DNA of 64,000 bases from Caulobacter mirabilis (GCF_002749615.1 NZ_CP024201.1:3100001-3164000), one strand, 5' to 3'; positions 38,877 through 48,263 are shown, counted from the stretch's first letter. Notes: a model not told the origin generated them from the letters alone. Numbers and translations: made by a program.

Positions 38877-41675
38877 CTAGCTCGTCCCCAGGAACTCCGC
38901 GGTCGCCTCGATCGCCTCGACCAAGCCGACGCGCTGCAGCTCCACGCCCGGCGGCAGGCCGCTGAACAGACGGGTCGGGGCGGCGGCGTCGAGCATCACG
39001 AAGACGCCCTTGTCGTCGGCCCGGCGGATGAGGCGGCCGAAGGCCTGGGCCAGTCGGGCGCGGGCGATGGAGTCGTCGTAACTCTTGCCGCCGAACCGCT
39101 GACGGCGGGCCTTGTGCAGGATGTCAGGGCGCGGCCAGGGCATGCGGTCGAAGACCAGGAGCCGCAGCGACCGTCCCGGCACGTCCACCCCGTCCCGCAC
39201 CGCGTCGGTGCCGAGCAGGCAGGCGTCCTCCTCGGCCCGGAAGATGTCGACCAGCGCGCCGACCTCGAGCGGGTCGACATGCTGGGCGTAGAGGGCCAGC
39301 CCCTTGTCGGCCAGAGGTCCGGCGATCCGCTCGTGCACCGCGCGCAGGCGGCGGATGGCGGTGAACAGGCCCAGCCCGCCGCCCCCCGCCGCCAGGAACA
39401 GCTCGCGCATGGCGGCGGCGACCTGGCGCGGGTCGTCCTTGCCGACGTCGGTGACCACGAAGGCGCGGCTGTTGGCGGCATAGTCGAACGGCGAGCTCAG
39501 GCGCAGCGTCTGGGGCCGGTCCGGCAGGCGGGCTGCGCCGGTGCGCATCTCCGCCAGAGCGAAAGGGTCCTCCAGCGTGCTGTCCGCCAGGGTGGCGCTG
39601 GTCACCAGAACCCCGTGCGCCGGCGCGATCACGGCGGCGGTCAGCGGCTCGGTCGGGTCGACCCAGTGCCGACGGCAGGCGGCGTCCACGACCCGGCCGT
39701 AGAGGAAGGTGGCGTCGAACCAGTCGACGAAGTCCGGATCGTCCTCGGCGTCTTCCTCGATCGCCTTCAGCATCGACCGCCAACTCGGCAGGGTCATGCG
39801 AGCGCGCCGGTCGAGGCCGCGCAGCGCGCCTTCGATCCTGGCGCGGTCGGCCGGCTGGAGTTCGTCGGTCTCGTCGTCGAGGATGTCCTCGAGATGGCGC
39901 GCCAGGGTCAGCAGCGGCGCCTCGATGCGGGCCAACGCCGCGGCGGCCAGAGCCGCGGTGTCGCGGACCAGGTCCGTGGCCGGCCGGGCGGCGGCCTCCA
40001 TGCCCTGGTCGCCGGGCGTCGCGCGGGCCCGCAACTGCTCCAGCACCGCGACCAGGAAGGCCTCGATCGGGCCGATCGGATTGACCTGCCCGTCCGGCGG
40101 CGCGATGCGGCCCGACCAGCCCTCGCCCGGCAGGGCGGCGGCGGCGTGGATGGCGTCCTGCAGCGCATGGCGCGCGTCCTCGCGGTCGCCGACGATCTCG
40201 AGCAGGCGCTGCTCCAGCCCGCGGCCGCGCCGGCCCCGACCCTCCGGTCCGCGAATCCAGCGGCGCAGCTCCGCCGCCTCGGCGCCGGACAGGGCGGCCG
40301 AGAAGGCGCTGTCGGCGGCGTCGAACAGGTGGTGCCCCTCGTCGAAGACGATCCGGCGCAGGGTGGTGGTCTCGTTGTCGCCCTTCAGCCCCCGGGCCGT
40401 GCGGGCTCCGTCGAAGGCCGCCTGGGTCATGACCAGGGCGTGGTTGGCGATGACGATGTCGGCCCGCTTGGACCCGCGCACCGCCTTCTCGATGAAGCAG
40501 GCGCGGTAGTGGACGCAGCCAGCGTGCACGCATTCGCCGCGCCGGTCGACCAGGTTGGCGGCGCTGGCCTGAGCGGCCGGCGGGATGGCGAACAAGGTCG
40601 GCAGCCAGGCCGGGAAGTCGCCGCCGGTCATGTCGCCGTCGCGCGTGGCCCGGGCCCAGCGGGCCGCCAGGCCCATGCCGATCAGGTCGCCGTTGCCCAG
40701 TTGCGCCGCATTGGCCTGCTCCTGATAGTTCAACAGGCACAGATAGTTCTCGCGGCCCTTTCGCACGACGGCCTTGCGCGCGCGGACCGCCGGATCGGGA
40801 TAGAGGGCGGCGCTCTCGCGCTCGATCTGGCGCTGCAGGGCGCGGGTGTAGGTCGAGACCCAGACCGACGGACCGTTGGCCTCCGCCCACAGCGAGGCCG
40901 GCGCGAGATAGCCCATGGTCTTGCCGATGCCGGTGCCCGCCTCGGCCAGCATCATCCGCGGCTCGCCCTCTCGGTCGCGCGGCTGGAAAGCCCAGGCGGC
41001 CTCGGCGGCGAACACTTTCTGCGAGGGTCGGGCCTCGTCCAGCCCCGCCTTCTGGAGCAGCTCGACCAGTCGCTGCTCGGCGGCCTCCGACGCGATCGGC
41101 CTGCTGCCCGCATCCCCCGGCGGGGCCTGATCTTCCCACTCGGCGATACGGCTCCAGATCTCAAGGCCCGACCCCCGCGGCGTGTGGCGCAGCGGCCCGC
41201 CGGACCGCAGGGCGCCGATGACATGCGCGCCCCAGGCCCAGCCGCCGCGCTCCAGCGTCTCGGCCAGGACCAGCGCCTCTTCCCGAGAGGGCCAGGGGTC
41301 GGCGGCCAGCTCGGCCAGCAACTGAGCGCAGGCGGCGCGCAGGGCCTGGGCTTGGGCGACCGCGCCCCTCGGCTCCGGCAGCGACAGCGCCATGGCCAGT
41401 CCGGCCGCCGACGGGGCGGCGAACCGCGCCGGCCGTGCGAAGGCCCACAGCTCCAGGGCGTCGAACACCCTCCGCGACCGGCCCGGCGCGTTCAGCCCCA
41501 GTCGCCGGGCGGTCATCGCCGCGTGGGCGACCAGCACCGGGGCCTCCTCGAGGATCTCCCGCGCATAGGGCGGTCGCAGTTCGCGCGCGCCGGCCGCGTC
41601 GGCCACGGCCGATCGGCCTCCGGGCAGAACGACCAGGGCGGACGGCAACTCAAGCGTGGCGGACACTTCGTTCAC
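38877..41675 (-). CDS. DinG-like ATP-dependent DNA helicase
   Basis: A 932-residue XPD/DinG-type superfamily 2 helicase. Walker A is AEAGTGIGKTMGYLAP and the DEAH box reads FDEGHHLFD. Four candidate iron-sulfur cysteines lie in ENYLCLLNYQ and CVHAGCVHYRAC. Helicase motifs near the end include ACLLGTDAVRDGVDVPG and RARLAQAFGRLIRR. The N-terminal about 200 residues (EEAPVLVAHAAMTARRLGL, RRVFDALELWAFARPA) resemble the exonuclease-like domain fused to DinG in Gram-positives, but catalytic acids are not obvious. It probably unwinds R-loops or damaged DNA. The start is a GTG; the opposite strand contains a long spurious frame. Confidence 0.88.
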   Translation of the reverse strand: MNEVSATLELPSALVVLPGGRSAVADAAGARELRPPYAREILEEAPVLVAHAAMTARRLGLNAPGRSRRVFDALELWAFARPARFAAPSAAGLAMALSLPEPRGAVAQAQALRAACAQLLAELAADPWPSREEALVLAETLERGGWAWGAHVIGALRSGGPLRHTPRGSGLEIWSRIAEWEDQAPPGDAGSRPIASEAAEQRLVELLQKAGLDEARPSQKVFAAEAAWAFQPRDREGEPRMMLAEAGTGIGKTMGYLAPASLWAEANGPSVWVSTYTRALQRQIERESAALYPDPAVRARKAVVRKGRENYLCLLNYQEQANAAQLGNGDLIGMGLAARWARATRDGDMTGGDFPAWLPTLFAIPPAAQASAANLVDRRGECVHAGCVHYRACFIEKAVRGSKRADIVIANHALVMTQAAFDGARTARGLKGDNETTTLRRIVFDEGHHLFDAADSAFSAALSGAEAAELRRWIRGPEGRGRRGRGLEQRLLEIVGDREDARHALQDAIHAAAALPGEGWSGRIAPPDGQVNPIGPIEAFLVAVLEQLRARATPGDQGMEAAARPATDLVRDTAALAAAALARIEAPLLTLARHLEDILDDETDELQPADRARIEGALRGLDRRARMTLPSWRSMLKAIEEDAEDDPDFVDWFDATFLYGRVVDAACRRHWVDPTEPLTAAVIAPAHGVLVTSATLADSTLEDPFALAEMRTGAARLPDRPQTLRLSSPFDYAANSRAFVVTDVGKDDPRQVAAAMRELFLAAGGGGLGLFTAIRRLRAVHERIAGPLADKGLALYAQHVDPLEVGALVDIFRAEEDACLLGTDAVRDGVDVPGRSLRLLVFDRMPWPRPDILHKARRQRFGGKSYDDSIARARLAQAFGRLIRRADDKGVFVMLDAAAPTRLFSGLPPGVELQRVGLVEAIEATAEFLGTS

Positions 41676-41779
41676 GGCCGAGTCCTAGCGCGCTTCGCCG
41701 CGAAACGGAACGAGAACAACACCGGTTTCCGGCGCCGCACCCGATTGACGCCGCCCCCTCCCGGTGGCGTCCTTCCTCC

Positions 41780-42454
41780 ATGACGAGCCCTTCCCGAAAG
41801 CCGGTCGTTCCCTCCCATGTCGGGCTGCGCCTGGCCTGGGCCGTGGCGGCGGGCGTCCTGGTCGGGATCGTGGCGCTGGCCGTCCCGGCCCTGCGGACGC
41901 ACGCCTGGCTGGTCGGCTGGGACGCCGGCGCCCTGGCCTATCTGGTCGGCATGTGGAGCCTGTTCCTGCGCGCCGACGAGGATCACATCCGCGCCCGCGC
42001 CGCGCAGCAGGACATCCGGTCCGCCGTTGTGATGATCGTGGTGATCGCCGCCCTCGCCTTCAGCCTGGGCGGCGTCTTCACCGCCCTGTACGCCGCGCGG
42101 GGACACGACGGCGGCGGCCGAAGCCTGACCAGCGCCTTCGTGGTCGCCACCCTGGTGCTGGGCTGGCTGGTGCTGCAGACGGTGTTCGTCGCCCACTACG
42201 CCCATCGCCACTTCGTCGAGATCAAGGCCAACCCCGACCACGGCATCGGCTTCCCGGGCCAGGCCCCGCACAGCTACCTCGACTTCGCCTATCTGGCCTT
42301 CTCGGTCGGCGCGACCTTCCAGGTGTCGGACAACACCATCGGCAGCACCCGGCTGCGCAACCTGGTCACCGCACACGCCGCGGCGGCCTATGTCTACAAC
42401 ACCGCCATCCTGGCCGTGGGCATCAGCCTGGTGGTCGGGATGCTGGCCGGCTGA
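41780..42454 (+). CDS. DUF1345 integral membrane protein
   Basis: A 224-residue protein with about five membrane helices (AWAVAAGVLVGIVALAVPAL, WDAGALAYLVGMWSLFL, SAVVMIVVIAALAFSLGGVF, FVVATLVLGWLVLQTVFVAHY, VYNTAILAVGISLVVGMLAG). The family signature is present in the loop HRHFVEIKANPDHGIGFPG and in YLDFAYLAFSVGATFQVSDNTI. DUF1345 proteins are uncharacterised; the VGATFQVSD stretch recalls ion-channel pore-like loops, a mere resemblance. It is divergent from the helicase, with the ATG taken at the first codon before a plausible cytoplasmic N terminus. Confidence 0.87.
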   Translation: MTSPSRKPVVPSHVGLRLAWAVAAGVLVGIVALAVPALRTHAWLVGWDAGALAYLVGMWSLFLRADEDHIRARAAQQDIRSAVVMIVVIAALAFSLGGVFTALYAARGHDGGGRSLTSAFVVATLVLGWLVLQTVFVAHYAHRHFVEIKANPDHGIGFPGQAPHSYLDFAYLAFSVGATFQVSDNTIGSTRLRNLVTAHAAAAYVYNTAILAVGISLVVGMLAG

Positions 42455-42500
42455 TCACCACCCCCTCGAAACAGAACGGGAACATGCTATAGCGGTTGGC

Positions 42501-44948
42501 ATGGACGGCGCCGCCCTCCCCTCCCTGTTGCCGAAGCGGTTCGCCGACTGGTTCGCCGCGCGCGGCTGGGCGGCGCGGACGCACCAGCTGGAGATGGTGG
42601 CCAAGGCGCGCGAAGGGCGGCATGCGCTGCTGATCGCCCCAACCGGCGGCGGCAAGACCTTGGCCGGCTTCCTGCCCAGCCTGGTTGAACTCAGCGAGCG
42701 GCCGCCGGCCAACGGCCCGCGCGGCATCCACACCCTCTACATCTCGCCCTTGAAGGCCCTGGCCGTCGACGTCGAGCGCAACCTGCTGACGCCGGTCGTG
42801 GAGATGGGCCTGGACATCGTCGTCGAAAGCCGCACCGGCGACACCGGCGCCGCCCGCAAGCAGCGCCAGAAGGTCCGGCCGCCGGACATGCTGCTGACCA
42901 CGCCCGAACAGTTGGCCCTGCTCTGCGCCTGGGAGGGCGCGCGGGGCCTGTTCGAGGACCTGCGCTGCGTGATCCTCGACGAGGTCCACACCCTGTGGCC
43001 GACCAAGCGCGGCGACCTGCTGGCCCTGGACCTGGCGAGGCTGCAGCGGTTCGCGCCGAACCTGCGACGGATCGGGCTGTCGGCGACGGTGGACGACCCG
43101 AACCTGATCCGCGAATGGATGAGTCCGGGGGCGGAGGTCGACCTTGTCCGCGGCCCGCCCGGTCCCGCGCCGGTGGTGAACACCCTGGTCTCGGAGGGCC
43201 GCGTGCCCTGGGCGGGACATACCGCCGAGCACGCGATGGAAGAGGTCTACGAGATCATCAAGCGTCAGCGGACGACGCTGATCTTCGTCAACACCCGCTT
43301 CCAGGCGGAGTTCGCGTTCCAGAGACTCTGGGAGCTGAACGAGGACGGCCTGCCCATCGCCCTGCACCACGGCAGTCTGGCGGCCGAGCAGCGGCGCAAG
43401 GTCGAGGCGGCCATGGCCCGCGGCCAGCTCAAGGCGGTGGTCTGCACCTCGACCCTGGACCTGGGCATCGACTGGGGCGACGTCGACCTGGTCATCCAGC
43501 TGGCCGCGCCGAAGGGGGCCGCGCGGATGGTCCAGCGCATCGGCCGGGCCAACCATCGGCTGGACGAGCCGTCGCAGGCGCTGTTCGTGCCGGCCAACCG
43601 CTTCGAGATGCTCGAGTGCCAGGCCGCCATCGAGGCCATCGCCGAGAACAGCCTGGACACGGAACAGCGCCGCGCCGGCGCGTTGGACGTCCTGGCTCAG
43701 CACGTCATGGGCTGCGCCTGCAGCGAACCGTTCGACCTGGTCGCCCTCTATGACGAGATCCGCAGCGCCGGCCCCTACCGCGACCTGGCCTGGGAGGACT
43801 ACGAGGCCGTCGTCGACTTCGTCTCGACCGGCGGCTATGCGCTGAAGACCTACGACCGCTTCCGGCGGATCGTGCAGGGGCCGGATGGCCTCTGGCGCGC
43901 CCGCAACGCCGACACCGTGCGGCGGCACCGGATGAACGTCGGGGCCATCGTCTCGCCCGCCACCCTCAACGTCCGCATCGCCAGCCGCCGTGGCCAGGCC
44001 GGGCGCAAGATCGGCGAGGTCGAGGAGGGCTACCTGGAGATGCTCGACCCAGGCGACACCTTCATCTTCGCCGGCCAGGTCTGGCGGCTGGTTGCGGTGA
44101 CCGGGGTCGACGTCCTGGTCCAGGCGGCGCCGAACGCCAACGCCAAGATGCCCAGCTGGGGCGGCAGCAAGTTCGCCATCTCGACCTTCCTGGCCGGCAA
44201 GGTGCGGCGGATGATGTCGGACGAGAGCGCCTGGACCGTGCTGCCCGCCGACGTCCGCGAATGGCTGGAGGCGCAGCGCGACCGCTCGGTGATCCCCGCC
44301 CCCGACGAGATGCTGCTGGAGACCTTCCCGCACGGGAAGCGGCACTTCATGGTGGTCTATCCGTTCGACGGCCGGCACGCCCACACCACCCTGGCCATGC
44401 TGCTGACCCGGCGGCTGGACCGACTGGACATCGGCCCGCTCGGCTTCGTCTGCAACGACTACGCGATGGCCATCTGGGCGCTGAAGCCGATGGACGGCCT
44501 CGACCTGGACGCGCTGTTCGCCGAGGACATGCTGGGCGACGACCTGGAGGCCTGGATGGACGAGAGCTTCATGATGAAGCGGTCGTTCAAGGCCTGCGCC
44601 CTGATCAGCGGCCTGATCGAGCGGCGGATGCCGGGCGCGGAGAAGTCGGGGCGGCAGGTGACCTTCTCGACCGACCTGATCTACGACGTGCTGCGCCGCC
44701 ACCAGCCGGACCACCTGATGCTGCGCTGCGCCCGCGAGGACGCGGCCACCAACCTGATCGACGTGGCCCGGGTCGGCCGGCTGCTGAGCCGGATCAAGGG
44801 GAAGATTCGGCATGCGACGCTGCCGCATCTATCGCCCTTCGCCGTGCCCATGTTCATGGAGATCGGCCGCGAGCGCGCCCCGGGCGGCGCCGCGGACATG
44901 ATGCTGGCCGAAGCGGCCGAGGATTTGATCGCGGAGGCGATGTCTTGA
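42501..44948 (+). CDS. Ligase-associated DEXH-box DNA helicase (Lhr family)
   Basis: An 815-residue Lhr-type superfamily 2 helicase of the ligase-associated DNA-repair group (TIGR04121). Walker A is LIAPTGGGKTLAGFLP; the DEVH box is CVILDEVHTLWP; motif III is GLSATVDDPN; motif VI is RMVQRIGRANHRLDEPSQ. The winged-helix and Lhr-core regions follow (IVSPATLNVRIASRRGQ, KFAISTFLAGKVRRMM). It unwinds DNA 3'-5' in a system normally including an ATP-dependent ligase, an exonuclease and PdeM; only PdeM is next to it here. Its end overlaps pdeM by four bases. Confidence 0.93.
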   Translation: MDGAALPSLLPKRFADWFAARGWAARTHQLEMVAKAREGRHALLIAPTGGGKTLAGFLPSLVELSERPPANGPRGIHTLYISPLKALAVDVERNLLTPVVEMGLDIVVESRTGDTGAARKQRQKVRPPDMLLTTPEQLALLCAWEGARGLFEDLRCVILDEVHTLWPTKRGDLLALDLARLQRFAPNLRRIGLSATVDDPNLIREWMSPGAEVDLVRGPPGPAPVVNTLVSEGRVPWAGHTAEHAMEEVYEIIKRQRTTLIFVNTRFQAEFAFQRLWELNEDGLPIALHHGSLAAEQRRKVEAAMARGQLKAVVCTSTLDLGIDWGDVDLVIQLAAPKGAARMVQRIGRANHRLDEPSQALFVPANRFEMLECQAAIEAIAENSLDTEQRRAGALDVLAQHVMGCACSEPFDLVALYDEIRSAGPYRDLAWEDYEAVVDFVSTGGYALKTYDRFRRIVQGPDGLWRARNADTVRRHRMNVGAIVSPATLNVRIASRRGQAGRKIGEVEEGYLEMLDPGDTFIFAGQVWRLVAVTGVDVLVQAAPNANAKMPSWGGSKFAISTFLAGKVRRMMSDESAWTVLPADVREWLEAQRDRSVIPAPDEMLLETFPHGKRHFMVVYPFDGRHAHTTLAMLLTRRLDRLDIGPLGFVCNDYAMAIWALKPMDGLDLDALFAEDMLGDDLEAWMDESFMMKRSFKACALISGLIERRMPGAEKSGRQVTFSTDLIYDVLRRHQPDHLMLRCAREDAATNLIDVARVGRLLSRIKGKIRHATLPHLSPFAVPMFMEIGRERAPGGAADMMLAEAAEDLIAEAMS

Positions 44949-45676
44949 GTGCCGTAGCCGTGCATGCCGAGCGGCGGGCCTTCGCCGCCTCTCCCTGCGG
45001 CGGCGTGACCCTGGCCGTGAACGGAACGGAGGTCGTCCTGCGCGCGTCCGGAGCCCTGCACGTCCGGGCCTCGAACGCCCTGCTGGTCGCCGACCTGCAT
45101 TTCGAGAAGGGTTCGGCCTATGCGACGCGCGGCCAGCTGCTGCCGCCCTACGACACCCGCGAAACCCTCGCGCGCCTCGAACGCGAAACGGCGGCGGTGA
45201 AGCCCGACCTTCTGGTGTTCCTGGGCGACAGCTTCCACGACGGCGCGGCCGAGGATCGGCTGGCGGCGGACGACGCGAGGCGGCTGGCGGCGCTGGCGAG
45301 CGGCCGGACACTGCTCTGGATCGTCGGCAACCACGACGCCGACGGCCCCCGCGCCCTGCCCGGCGAGATCGCCGCCGAGATGACGCTGGAGACCCTGATC
45401 CTGCGCCACGAGCCCCAGCCCGGCGCCCAGCCCGGCGAATGCGCCGGCCACCTTCACCCGGCGGCCAAGGTCGCCGGCCGCGGCGGCGCGGTGCGGCGAC
45501 GCTGTTTCGTCACCGACGGCTCGCGCGTCGTGCTGCCGGCCTTCGGCGCCTACGCGGGCGGGCTCAATGTGAAGGACGAGGCGTTCCGCCCTCTGTTCGC
45601 GACCCGCCCGACGGCGGCGGCCCTGGGAAGCGGACGGGTGCACGCGATCGGCTGGCGGTCGCTGGTGAGGGATTGA
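44945..45676 (+). CDS. pdeM: Ligase-associated DNA damage response phosphoesterase PdeM
   Basis: A 243-residue calcineurin-like phosphoesterase of TIGR04123. The metal motifs are LLVADLHFEKGSAY, FLGDSFHDG, IVGNHDAD and CAGHLHPAA, so the two-metal site is complete. RVVLPAFGAYAGGLNVKDEAF ends the domain as in the family. It would act as an endonuclease or phosphoesterase alongside the preceding helicase. The start appears to be TTG, overlapping the helicase stop as TTGA; no ATG is available nearby. Confidence 0.92.
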   Translation: MSAVAVHAERRAFAASPCGGVTLAVNGTEVVLRASGALHVRASNALLVADLHFEKGSAYATRGQLLPPYDTRETLARLERETAAVKPDLLVFLGDSFHDGAAEDRLAADDARRLAALASGRTLLWIVGNHDADGPRALPGEIAAEMTLETLILRHEPQPGAQPGECAGHLHPAAKVAGRGGAVRRRCFVTDGSRVVLPAFGAYAGGLNVKDEAFRPLFATRPTAAALGSGRVHAIGWRSLVRD

Positions 45677-45723
45677 GAAGGGGTTTCTGGAGACCAGGCC
45701 CTACGTCGTCACCCGCGTGTCCG

Positions 45724-46107
45724 CTAGCGAAGCCAGTAGTGGAATTCCTCGAGTCGCAGACACTCCGCCAAGTTGTCGTTCTCGGCATGGAGAACATCTT
45801 CCAGCCGCTCCCATCGGTCCCGGGTCGGGTCCACCCGCCGCCACCGCTCGTCTCGCGAAAATCTGGCCAGCTCCGCCTTGTCGAGCGTCTGCATGTAGAG
45901 AAGACAGGCCGGATCGTGCACGCCGATGGCCTCGAAATTCGCCTGAGCCTCGATCAAGGAAACGGCGTTCGCTCCGCCGTCGAGATAGGGGTATCGCAAC
46001 TGAACTCCGTCGTCCTCCCAGCCGCACACGGCGCAGACCGCATAGCTGCCGGGGAAGTCGTCGAACGTCAGATAGCCGCAGCAGGGGCAGGTGTAGTCGA
46101 GCGCCAC
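45724..46107 (-). CDS. Cysteine-rich CPCC-family protein
   Basis: A 127-residue protein that begins with the CPCC zinc-binding signature YTCPCCGYLTFDDFPGSYAVCAVCGWEDD, four or more cysteines that should bind zinc. The rest is helical and soluble (SLIEAQANFEAIG, RWERLEDVLHAENDNLAECLRLEEF). The CPCC family is common in bacteria and uncharacterised. The start is GTG just before the conserved motif. It lies ten bases downstream of the DUF3429 gene on the same strand. Confidence 0.85.
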   Translation of the reverse strand: MALDYTCPCCGYLTFDDFPGSYAVCAVCGWEDDGVQLRYPYLDGGANAVSLIEAQANFEAIGVHDPACLLYMQTLDKAELARFSRDERWRRVDPTRDRWERLEDVLHAENDNLAECLRLEEFHYWLR

Positions 46108-46117
46108 GCCCTTGCCC

Positions 46118-46579
46118 CTACATCCGCAGCGCCTGCTCCAGCGCGAAAGCCAGGGCGATGATGGCGCCGGTGGTGATCCAGGTGCGGAAACGGGGACGCC
46201 AGGACGGGCCGTCGTCGCTGCGCTGGTCCCACAGCCAGACCAGCAGGAAGGCGACCATGAAGCCAGTCACCTGCTGCACCGGATCGAGCAGACCGCGATA
46301 GGCCCCGAACAGCAGCCCGAAGCCGGCGATCGGCGACAGGATGGCGGGGATGACCGTCCACCAGCGCGGCTGGACGTGGGAGTCGATCTCCACCCCGGCC
46401 CGCACGCCGCCGAGATAGCTGAGCATGGCCGCCGACCAGCCCATCAGCGCCAGCAGAGCCTCGTCGCGATGCGGCTGGGGGCCGAAACAGTACAGTCCGG
46501 CCGCCGCATAGAACGGGACGAGGCTGACCGCCCCGATCGTCCAGGCCGAGGCCGGCGCCCGTGCTGCTCCTGACCTCAT
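46118..46579 (-). CDS. DUF3429 integral membrane protein
   Basis: A 153-residue protein with four or five membrane helices, including WTIGAVSLVPFYAAAGLYCF, LLALMGWSAAMLSYLGGVRAG, WWTVIPAILSPIAGFGLLFG, FMVAFLLVWLWDQRSDDG and ITTGAIIALAFALEQAL. This pattern, with the conserved Tyr-Leu-Gly-Gly in the second helix, matches DUF3429. The ATG at 46579 is six bases past the stop of the TIGR02186 gene, so it is part of the same transcription unit. The function is unknown. Confidence 0.82.
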   Translation of the reverse strand: MRSGAARAPASAWTIGAVSLVPFYAAAGLYCFGPQPHRDEALLALMGWSAAMLSYLGGVRAGVEIDSHVQPRWWTVIPAILSPIAGFGLLFGAYRGLLDPVQQVTGFMVAFLLVWLWDQRSDDGPSWRPRFRTWITTGAIIALAFALEQALRM

Positions 46580-46584
46580 GCCCG

Positions 46585-47343
46585 CTAGCTCCTGCGAAAC
46601 GCCCGCGCGGCCGCCCAGCCGGCGGCCAGGGCGATGAACGCCGACGCCAGACCATAGAGCCAAGGCCGCTGATGCGCGAACAGATACAGCGCCCGCTCCA
46701 GCCCGACCTTCTCCACGACCAGCGGCCGCTCGCGGACCGAGATCAGCTGGCCGTCCTGGAACAGGATGATCTCGGCGCGATACTCTCCCGTCGGAGCGTC
46801 GGCCGGCAGGTCGAACTCGGCCTGGAACAGGCCCTGGTCGACGAAGCGCACGCCGCCGGGATCGGCGCTGTAGAGGCCCGCCTGCTGCTTCAGCCGGATC
46901 ACCGCCCCGCGCCACTCGTGGTAGTCGGGGCCCAGGCTGCTGACGACCATGTCCTTGATGCCGTAGCGGGTCTCGATCCGGCGCTCGGCGGGCGCGGCGA
47001 TGGCCAGGTGGTCGAGGCCCAGTCCCTGCCGGCGCAGCACGCCGAAGCGGGCGATGTCGGTGAGCGGGCGGGTCGAGGCGGCGCGATAGAAGCCCGGCGC
47101 GCCGTGGAACACCACCGGCCGGCTGTTCAGCCACAGACCCGCCGCGCGGACCTTGCGCGCGATCCGCACCGGCTGTTCGGGCCCGCGCACGACCACGACC
47201 ACGTCGCTGGGCCGCTGGGCGGGATCGAACACCGCGCCGTAGACCGAGATGCGCGCGCCGCGAAAGCCGGAGCTGACCTTGACCTGGGTCTCGGTCAGGA
47301 CGGCGGCGACGGCGGCGGGGGGTTCGGGCGGCGCGACGGTCAT
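46585..47343 (-). CDS. TIGR02186 family protein
   Basis: A 252-residue protein of the TIGR02186 family, found almost only in alphaproteobacteria and nearly always beside a TauE/SafE gene. VKVSSGFRGARISVYGAVFDP begins a periplasmic beta-rich domain; GLWLNSRPVVFHGAPGFYRAAST, AGLYSADPGGVRFVDQGLFQAEFDLP and YRAEIILFQDGQLISVRE follow. One C-terminal membrane helix (WLYGLASAFIALAAGWAAA) anchors it. No clear N-terminal signal sequence is visible in the chosen frame. Its ATG overlaps the TauE stop (TGATG), confirming the pair. The function is unknown. Confidence 0.88.
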   Translation of the reverse strand: MTVAPPEPPAAVAAVLTETQVKVSSGFRGARISVYGAVFDPAQRPSDVVVVVRGPEQPVRIARKVRAAGLWLNSRPVVFHGAPGFYRAASTRPLTDIARFGVLRRQGLGLDHLAIAAPAERRIETRYGIKDMVVSSLGPDYHEWRGAVIRLKQQAGLYSADPGGVRFVDQGLFQAEFDLPADAPTGEYRAEIILFQDGQLISVRERPLVVEKVGLERALYLFAHQRPWLYGLASAFIALAAGWAAARAFRRS

Positions 47344-48263
47344 CAGTCGGCCCCCGACATCAGAACGAAGGGATCATCCGGCGTGATGAACAGGCCCAGG
47401 CCCATCTGCAGCCCGACCAGCAGCACGATCAGCGCCAACAGCGCGCGCAGCTCCTCGGCGCGGAACCGGGCGGAGGCCTTGGCGCCCAGCTGCGCCCCGA
47501 CCACCCCGCCGATGAGCAGCAGCGTGGCCAGGACGATGTCGACCGTCTGGTTGCGTCCGGCCTGCAGGATGCTGGTCAGGGTGGTGGTGATGACGATGTT
47601 GAACAGGCTGGTGCCGACCACCACCCCGGCCGGCATGCGCAGCAGATAGACCATCGCCGGCACCAGGATGAAGCCGCCGCCCACGCCCATGATCGCCGAC
47701 AGGATGCCGACGAAGATCCCCAGCAGGATCGGCGGGATCACGCTGATGTAGAGCCGCGACCGCGGGAAGCGCATCTTCAGCGGCAGGGCGTAGAGCAGCA
47801 CCGGCCGCTTGTCCCGACGCGGCTTGGGGGCCTCGCCCTTGCGGCGGCGGATGATGGTCTCCAGCGACTCGCGCAACATCAGCGCGCCGATCACGCCCAG
47901 GAACAGCAGGTAGCTGACCGAGACGACCAGGTCGGCCTGGCCCAGCAGGCGCAGCAGGCGGAAGACCTCGACGCCGATGAAGGCGCCGACCACCCCGCCG
48001 CCGGCCAGGACCGCGCCCATGCGGAAGTCGACCACCCGCTTGCGGCTGTAGGCGATGACGCTGGACACCGACGAGGCGGCGACGTGGTTGGCCTCGCTGG
48101 CCACGGCCACGGCCGGCGGGATGCCGAGGAAGACCAGCACCGGCGTCATCAGGAAGCCGCCGCCGATCCCGAACAGGCCGGAGATGAACCCGACCGCCGC
48201 CCCCAGCGCCACGAGAAGCGGCGCATTCACCGACACTTCGGCGATGGGCAGGTACAGGTCCAA
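47343..48263 (-). CDS. TauE/SafE-family sulfite/anion exporter
   Basis: A 306-residue eight-helix transporter with the two repeated glycine motifs of the family: GFISGLFGIGGGFLMTPVLVFLG and GILSAIMGVGGGFILVPAMVYLL. Members export sulfite, sulfoacetate or organic anions. The acidic/His residues in EANHVAASSVSSVIAYSRKR are typical of this branch. The exact substrate is unknown. It is coupled to the TIGR02186 gene, and its start is 31 bases downstream of the podJ stop, so a read-through transcript from podJ is possible. Confidence 0.9.
   Translation of the reverse strand: MDLYLPIAEVSVNAPLLVALGAAVGFISGLFGIGGGFLMTPVLVFLGIPPAVAVASEANHVAASSVSSVIAYSRKRVVDFRMGAVLAGGGVVGAFIGVEVFRLLRLLGQADLVVSVSYLLFLGVIGALMLRESLETIIRRRKGEAPKPRRDKRPVLLYALPLKMRFPRSRLYISVIPPILLGIFVGILSAIMGVGGGFILVPAMVYLLRMPAGVVVGTSLFNIVITTTLTSILQAGRNQTVDIVLATLLLIGGVVGAQLGAKASARFRAEELRALLALIVLLVGLQMGLGLFITPDDPFVLMSGAD

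Noticed and set aside
38661..41783. 1040-codon plus-strand frame opposite the DinG-like helicase
   Set aside because: Composition is unnatural (Gln/Arg/Gly/His rich) and it mirrors a gene with complete helicase motifs.
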